DNA from: PVC group bacterium
GTDB lineage: Bacteria; Verrucomicrobiota; Kiritimatiellia; UBA8416
Assembly: GCA_003567805.1 (NCBI GenBank)
Contig: PWYP01000110.1
Location: 1 to 59,006 of the forward strand
DNA: 59,006 nt
Direction: 5' to 3'
The notes under the pieces were generated by a model. It saw nothing but the letters and a program-made list of their open reading frames with translations. It was not told where the DNA came from and did no database searches. The translations under genes were made by a program, and so were the position numbers. Shown piece by piece: positions 54,263 through 59,006 of this stretch (positions are counted from its first letter, which is position 1; each line of letters begins with the position of its first letter).

Positions 54263-55811
54263 CGCATTCCCCTTTTGCCCTGTGAGTAAATAATGTTCCC
54301 TGGTTCAACAAACAAAGCGGATCAAAAACCGTTTTAACCTTGCGCATCTGGTCAATACCCGCATTCCCGAACTGCGTCCTTAACATCTCCGTCTTGAGTT
54401 TCCCAATCCCATGTTCAGCCGAAACCGTCCCTCCCATTCTGACGATTCGCTCCGCCCATCGCGCATACAATGCCTTGCCACGATGCCAGGCATCCTCATC
54501 CGGCGGCAAAATGTTCACATGCAAGTGATTATCGCCAATATGACCGAAAATAACGTAGGGCAATGTAGCTGCATGCAAACCAGTATGGTACATTCGCATA
54601 ACCTCAGTCAGGCAAGCATCAGGAACAGCCAGATCCGTTCCAAGCTTGGTTACACCAGGCCAGCGTTTACGTTGCTCCGCAATCCAATGATTAATCCGTT
54701 CCGGAATGGCATGACGAATGCCCTTCAATGTTTCAATTTCATCGTACCCTTCCGCTAACCATGTGTCAGACTCATTGCCACCAACGCCTTCAAGCAAACC
54801 GACGAGATCAGCCAAAGCCTCCGAGGCACTTGTGTCTAGTTCAACATAAAGCGCCGTACGCCAATGGTCCTCGATCTTCGGTATACGAACGCTTCCCGTT
54901 TGTGTTTCCGGATCGCGCAGAAGATCCAACGCTTGTTCACTGAAATACTCTATCGCATATGCGACAAGCGGAGACTGACGGACTCGGTCCACAAGCTGCA
55001 AAGCGGCATCTTCCGAAGGCAGGAATGCCGTTACACCACATACATCCTCTGGTCGAGGAAGCAATCGTATTTCTATTTCGGAGATAACGCCAAGAATTCC
55101 TTCACTACCAATAAATAAATCGATCATGTCCATATCGGGTGAAGCATATAACCCAGCCGCATGCTTCACCTTCGGAAGACCATAGCTTGGAAGTTTACCC
55201 CTGTAGTCCCTTCCAGACTCTGCAAACAAGGTAAAATCCAGTCCGTGCGCATACGTCGTCCCCCGCTGCAAAGCAAGAATATCGCCCCCGGGGAGTACGA
55301 CGCGCAACCCCGTAATATGGTTACGCGCAGCACCATAATAATATGACCGCGCGCCAGATCCATTCGTCGATACAACGCCGCCTAGCGTAGCTCCCGTTTC
55401 GGTCAAGTCAGGAGCAAACATATGCGGCGGCAAGTCGCATAATTTTTCCCACGCTTTAATCGAAGCATGCCTCCACCCTTGCGTATCTACTGCATCCAAT
55501 CGCAGCAACGTTTGTCGGATACCATCTAGCGTACATCCTGGCTCCGCGCGTAAACAAAAACCGTGTTCGTCTTCCCGCAGACCAAGCAAACCACGCATGT
55601 CACGCATACTCACGACTTGGCCACCTTGCGGCACACCAGCGCCCGCAATCCCCGTAAGACCTCCTTGCGTAGTAATAGGAGTTCGTTGGGCCTGTGCCGC
55701 GCGTAGAACACTAACCAACTCCGATTCCGTATGTATCGCAACCGCACTGTCGGCTGAACCGCACATACGCGACTCATCTGCCAAATATCCATCTATGCTC
55801 GTCAAAGGCAT
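54249..55811 (-). CDS. FAD-linked oxidase, glycolate oxidase/D-lactate dehydrogenase type (GlcD-like)
   Basis: 520 aa. A VAO-type FAD-binding domain (ITTQGGLTGIAGAGVPQGG, GATLGGVVSTNGSGARSYYYGAARNHI) is followed by the GlcD C-terminal domain ending VSAEHGIGKLKTEML. Such enzymes oxidise 2-hydroxy acids to keto acids and pass electrons to the quinone pool or a GlcF partner, which is not present. The ATG at 55811 (AGGGA seven bases upstream) is preferred; longer starts overlap mutM. Confidence 0.92.
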   Translation of the reverse strand: MPLTSIDGYLADESRMCGSADSAVAIHTESELVSVLRAAQAQRTPITTQGGLTGIAGAGVPQGGQVVSMRDMRGLLGLREDEHGFCLRAEPGCTLDGIRQTLLRLDAVDTQGWRHASIKAWEKLCDLPPHMFAPDLTETGATLGGVVSTNGSGARSYYYGAARNHITGLRVVLPGGDILALQRGTTYAHGLDFTLFAESGRDYRGKLPSYGLPKVKHAAGLYASPDMDMIDLFIGSEGILGVISEIEIRLLPRPEDVCGVTAFLPSEDAALQLVDRVRQSPLVAYAIEYFSEQALDLLRDPETQTGSVRIPKIEDHWRTALYVELDTSASEALADLVGLLEGVGGNESDTWLAEGYDEIETLKGIRHAIPERINHWIAEQRKRWPGVTKLGTDLAVPDACLTEVMRMYHTGLHAATLPYVIFGHIGDNHLHVNILPPDEDAWHRGKALYARWAERIVRMGGTVSAEHGIGKLKTEMLRTQFGNAGIDQMRKVKTVFDPLCLLNQGTLFTHRAKGECDDDV

Positions 55812-55827
55812 ACACAATTCCCTATTC

Positions 55828-56673
55828 TCACTTCCGGATGCGCTGTGCAGGCTGGCAGCACTCGCAAATATGCGTACTACGCTGACCAACCAACATCCTG
55901 GAAATCACTGTCCCGCAAACCGGACATGGTTCTCCATCTCTTCGAAACACTTGCAAGGCATCCTGATTTCTCCCCCGACGCCCAGCAACACTATAAAAAT
56001 TAACCGACCCGTGCCCCAAAGAAGTCCCCATGCGCTTGATACCCAATTGCAACACATCCTGTATGCTTTGATGAAGCCGCCCGGCAGCCGTGAAAGACAG
56101 CGTACTGGCGATCCGACAAGGATGCAAACGCGCAGCAAATAAAGCCTCATCAACATAAATATTGCCCAGTCCGGCAAGAAAACCCTGATCCAGCAATAAT
56201 GGCTTTAACATGCGGCGATGTCTGCACAACATCGAGTAAAAAAGCTCCGTGGTAAAAGCGTCCGATAACGGCTCAGGACCTAACTTTCCAAGAATATCAT
56301 CCGGTTCATCCTTCAGATACCAGCGCCCGAATTTACGCGTGTCCCGAAACCGCAACTCCCGTCCATCGGCAAAACGAAGAGCGACACGTTCGTAGGGATC
56401 TCGCCTCGCAGCCGCAGGCTGCACGCGCAAACTTCCTGTCATGCGCAAATGTATCAACAAGGTAGAACCTGTTGTGAGGGGCATCACAATATACTTTGCT
56501 CGTCGACGAACTTCGGAAATCGCCGCACCAACCATACGCGCAGAAAATACGCCGGGGTCAAGTCCCCCGAGCGTGCGAACCCAACCGACGCGCACATCGA
56601 TAATCGGTTGATCGCATATCTTCGACCGCCGCAGCCCACGAACAACCGTTTCAACCTCCGGTAACTCGGGCAT
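55828..56673 (-). CDS. mutM: Formamidopyrimidine-DNA glycosylase
   Basis: 281 aa. The mature N-terminus PELPEVETVVRGL carries the catalytic Pro and Glu, GLGNIYVDEALF is the family loop, and the C-terminal zinc finger reads CPVCGTVISRMLVGQRSTHICECC. It excises 8-oxoguanine and nicks the backbone. The first gene of the compact nine-gene run that ends at the M48 protease; its promoter should lie in 56674-56962. Confidence 0.97.
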   Translation of the reverse strand: MPELPEVETVVRGLRRSKICDQPIIDVRVGWVRTLGGLDPGVFSARMVGAAISEVRRRAKYIVMPLTTGSTLLIHLRMTGSLRVQPAAARRDPYERVALRFADGRELRFRDTRKFGRWYLKDEPDDILGKLGPEPLSDAFTTELFYSMLCRHRRMLKPLLLDQGFLAGLGNIYVDEALFAARLHPCRIASTLSFTAAGRLHQSIQDVLQLGIKRMGTSLGHGSVNFYSVAGRRGRNQDALQVFRRDGEPCPVCGTVISRMLVGQRSTHICECCQPAQRIRK

Positions 56674-56962
56674 AACTCAGTCCGAACCTCTCGCATCTAC
56701 ACAAAAATAATCTAAAAAGGCTAAATCAATAGAGCGCCGAATCCCAGCCGGATGCGATGTTAACATATCTTGCCAGAACAAATATATCATGTGAGCAACG
56801 CCCTGCTTCCTGATTTACACAAAAAATGCAGCTTGCATTTATTGTATCGTGGTCAACCACACAACCTGACATTTACACCACAAATCATGAACAGCTCAAA
56901 TTCGAAGCCGACTTGCACAAAGCCTTCAAATCCACCATAACTGGCTAAAACGCGGGAATGTT
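56674..56962. other. AT-rich spacer between dnaJ and mutM
   Basis: No gene seen. It should hold the end of the dnaJ message and the mutM promoter. It includes the small hairpin at 56821-56840 and an imperfect hairpin around 56899-56934 (reverse-strand arms ATTTGAAG and CTTCGAAT). No convincing -35/-10 pair was found. Confidence 0.55.
56821..56840 (-). terminator. Possible intrinsic terminator after dnaJ
   Basis: On the reverse strand AAATGCA-AGC-TGCATTT forms a 7-bp hairpin running into a short T tract. The stem is AT-rich and lies about 120 bases after the dnaJ stop, so it is only a weak candidate. Confidence 0.33.
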
Positions 56963-58144
56963 CTATTTTACCTTATTTTTACGCGCATACATTTTCTCTG
57001 CCTCTTCATGCACGCGTTTCGACAGGGGATACTGCTTCTCCTCGACAAGCGCTTGATATTCCGCAATTAACTTCTTCTGCTTGGCACTTATTTTTTTGGG
57101 AATTTCGGGGACAATATGAACATGTAAATCGCCGCGACCATAACCATCCACCCGTGGCATCCCCTTGCCGCGCAGGCGATAAGCCTTTCCTGCTTCCGTG
57201 CCGGCATCAATCTTCAAACGTGCAAAACCGTCAATCGTCGGCACCTCCACACTACCCCCCAGCATCATCAGCTCTGCCGGCACGGGAAGTTGACAGAACA
57301 AGTCTTCCTCACGCCGTTCATACAGCGGATGATTCTTCACATGTAATACGACATACAGATCACCGGCAGGTCCTCCTTTGATTCCGCCCTCGCCTTTACC
57401 AGTCATCCGCAAACGTGATCCGGTATCTACCCCTTTGGGAATTTTCAGCGTAATACGCTTCTGCTTCTTGACCCGGCCACTCCCATCACAATCTTTACAC
57501 GGATTTTGCGACATCATGCCCGCCCCCCCGCAGACCGGACACCCCTGCCGTACCTGAAAGAAACCATTTCCCGAAATCACAAAACCATGGCCACCACAAT
57601 GCCGGCAGGACTCTTTGCGTGTACCTGGCTTGTCCCCCGAGCCATGGCACGTCTCACACTGCACGGAAATCGGCAAGGTGATATCACGCTCACTGCCATA
57701 GGCAGCTTCCTCAAAATCAATTTCAATATCAAAGCGTAAATCGGCACCTTGTTGCGGCCCTCCTGCGCGAGCACTGGACCGGCGTCCACCACCACCGCCA
57801 AACAGACCATCAAATAACCCCCCGCCACCACCAAAAATACTACCAAGGATATCTTGGAGATCAGCACCATGCGTAAAATCACGCCCAAAATCGAAGCCAC
57901 CGGGACCAAATTGAGACTTCAGTCCATCGTGACCATACTGATCGTACTTGCGACGTTTTTGCGGATCACTCAACACTTCATAGGCTTCAGAAACGTCTTT
58001 GAACATATCCTCAGCCTGTTTATCCCCCTGATTCCGATCAGGGTGATATTTCATGGCGAGCTTTCGATACGCTTTCTTGAGCTCTTCCGCCGTAGCAGAA
58101 CGCTCTACACCTAACAATTCATAATAATCACGTTTTGTTGCCAC
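56963..58144 (-). CDS. dnaJ: Chaperone DnaJ
   Basis: 393 aa. J domain with the HPD motif (MKYHPDRNQ), a Gly/Phe-rich linker with long Gly runs, the zinc-binding region with four CxxCxGxG-type repeats ([32 protein letters not shown]), and the substrate-binding C-terminal domain. It delivers clients to DnaK and stimulates its ATPase. The start is GTG at 58144 with AAGGAGG four bases ahead. It follows grpE by 17 bases; dnaK is not in the window. Confidence 0.98.
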   Translation of the reverse strand: MATKRDYYELLGVERSATAEELKKAYRKLAMKYHPDRNQGDKQAEDMFKDVSEAYEVLSDPQKRRKYDQYGHDGLKSQFGPGGFDFGRDFTHGADLQDILGSIFGGGGGLFDGLFGGGGGRRSSARAGGPQQGADLRFDIEIDFEEAAYGSERDITLPISVQCETCHGSGDKPGTRKESCRHCGGHGFVISGNGFFQVRQGCPVCGGAGMMSQNPCKDCDGSGRVKKQKRITLKIPKGVDTGSRLRMTGKGEGGIKGGPAGDLYVVLHVKNHPLYERREEDLFCQLPVPAELMMLGGSVEVPTIDGFARLKIDAGTEAGKAYRLRGKGMPRVDGYGRGDLHVHIVPEIPKKISAKQKKLIAEYQALVEEKQYPLSKRVHEEAEKMYARKNKVK

Positions 58145-58161
58145 GCTGCCTCCTTAAAATT

Positions 58162-58800
58162 CTATGCTTCACTCGTATCTGGCGATTGCGGCCCACTGCT
58201 CACCACAACCTGGGCAGCCCGTAGTAACCGACTTCCCAGCATATAACCAGCACGCGTTCGTGCAATCACACCATTCTCGGGAATTTCTTCCGACGGCAAA
58301 TGCTGAATCGCTTCATGAACATTCGGATCAAAGTCTACGTCTTGTGTTTCGATCGGTTGCAAACCAAATTTCTGCAACACCTGCTGCAGTTGTTCCCCAA
58401 CAAGCCGAAACCCTTTCACAACCGGATGATCCGCACCATCTTTCCCCGCAGCATGAAATGCTAACTCGAGATGATCCAGCACAGGCAGTAACTCAAGCAT
58501 CAGATCTTCATTAGCCCGACGATACAAATCCTCACGCTCACGCAAGGTACGCTTACGAAAATTCTCGAAATCAGCTTGCAAACGCAAAAGTCGCCCTTCC
58601 AGCAATGCGTCACGAGCAGGTTCATCCGCTTCTGCCTGCCCCTGCTGAGCGGTTACCTTTTTCTCTGCCTCACCAGCAGGCACTGACGCAGATTGCGTAT
58701 CCTTCTTTTCGTCTTTTGTAAGGTCCGAACTCGCCGCTTCTACCCCTTCGACCTTCGCTTCTGTTGTGTCTTCCTTGCGTTTACCTTTTTTGCCCTTCAT
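58162..58800 (-). CDS. grpE: Nucleotide exchange factor GrpE
   Basis: About 212 aa. A long, charged Lys/Glu/Ala-rich N-terminal tail is followed by the GrpE coiled coil (RLQADFENFRKRTLREREDLYRRA) and the beta-domain with DVDFDPNVHEAI and IARTRAGYMLGSRLLRAAQV. It releases ADP from DnaK. The ATG at 58800 is taken; a TTG three codons earlier (58809) is possible, since AAGGAG lies 3 bases from the TTG and 12 from the ATG. No CIRCE element is seen upstream; a TATAAT (58872-58867) without a well-spaced -35 is the only promoter hint. Confidence 0.97.
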   Translation of the reverse strand: MKGKKGKRKEDTTEAKVEGVEAASSDLTKDEKKDTQSASVPAGEAEKKVTAQQGQAEADEPARDALLEGRLLRLQADFENFRKRTLREREDLYRRANEDLMLELLPVLDHLELAFHAAGKDGADHPVVKGFRLVGEQLQQVLQKFGLQPIETQDVDFDPNVHEAIQHLPSEEIPENGVIARTRAGYMLGSRLLRAAQVVVSSGPQSPDTSEA

Positions 58801-58907
58801 ACCGGCCAACTACTCCTTCAGATTCCATAATTTTTAATGTATGCAAAGTGTTTACGAACTGTGCAAATTATAATGATAACCAAGGAATGCAATACAAAAA
58901 CAACAGC

Positions 58908-59006
58908 CTATTCACCTTCAAAATGAATTAACCAAACCAGCTCACCAGAAACGCTGATAGCAATCAAACGGGGAAACCATACAGTATGCGTCCCTTTTTG
59001 CACCAA
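58908..59006 (-). CDS. C-terminal end of an unidentified protein (partial)
   Basis: Reading in from the right edge on the reverse strand, one frame stays open for 32 codons and ends at TAG (58908). The sequence contains GTHTVWFPRLIAISVSGEL and ends HFEGE, which has the balanced look of real protein. It would lie about 100 bases before grpE. The family is not recognised; HrcA, the frequent neighbour, does not end this way. A chance open frame is possible. Confidence 0.45.
   Translation of the reverse strand: MVQKGTHTVWFPRLIAISVSGELVWLIHFEGE

Noticed and set aside
58810..59006. CIRCE heat-shock operator before grpE
   Set aside because: No TTAGCACTC-N9-GAGTGCTAA or close variant was found.
1..59006. 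tRNA genes, CRISPR arrays, insertion sequences or prophage
   Set aside because: No cloverleaf with a TTCRANNY arm and acceptor stem, no regularly spaced direct repeats with unique spacers, and no transposase, integrase or phage structural protein was seen on either strand.

Overview
The window reads as chromosome of a free-living Gram-negative bacterium. The nearest overall fit is the PVC group (Verrucomicrobiota, Kiritimatiellota or Lentisphaerota). That placement is inferred from gene content: formylglycine sulfatases next to a heparinase-like lyase and a family-20 hexosaminidase, a sodium-pumping decarboxylase, a type IV pilus, a stand-alone IMP cyclohydrolase, and short GC-rich repeats between genes. 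No rRNA, tRNA, CRISPR array, prophage or insertion sequence was seen, and coding density is very high.

Layout. 1-5.8 kb holds type IV pilus functions: the end of PilC, an NtrC/PilR-like sigma-54 activator, and a divergent operon of three minor pilins with a sigma-54-type promoter candidate in front. 5.9-13.5 kb is a reverse-strand operon: IMP cyclohydrolase, PHP phosphoesterase, a sensor kinase/NarL regulator pair, uvrB and a sodium-coupled transporter. 13.8-17.8 kb (forward) carries a zinc-ribbon XRE regulator, priA, an ftsB-like gene and a lipoprotein. 17.8-21.8 kb (reverse) is the oadG-oadA-oadB sodium pump with rdgB. 21.8-22.4 kb is a repeat-rich spacer. Then come pilT and a ketoacyl synthase (forward), and fumC, a HAD phosphatase, gtrA and pyrC (reverse).

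28.5-39.4 kb is the accessory part: an MFS-spermidine synthase fusion, a repeat element, two sulfatases, a heparinase-like lyase, avtA and a GH20 enzyme, suggesting use of sulfated glycans. 39.5-47.6 kb has a Cys/Met PLP enzyme, a YugP-type protease, two oligopeptide ABC ATPases, tadA, a TPR glycosyltransferase-like membrane protein and ettA. 47.9-56.7 kb is one compact reverse-strand run of nine genes (mutM, glcD-like, mazG, Memo-like, unknown, HAD, proC, mscS, M48 protease). dnaJ, grpE and a gene fragment close the window.

Most of the window is ordinary housekeeping. The parts worth a second look are two related cloverleaf-like repeats, a 21-bp inverted repeat, two heptanucleotide arrays (one inserted in frame in a sulfatase), the split purH, sulfatases that lack signal peptides, and the putative sigma-54 control of the minor pilins. 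I did not find a convincing new multi-gene system.
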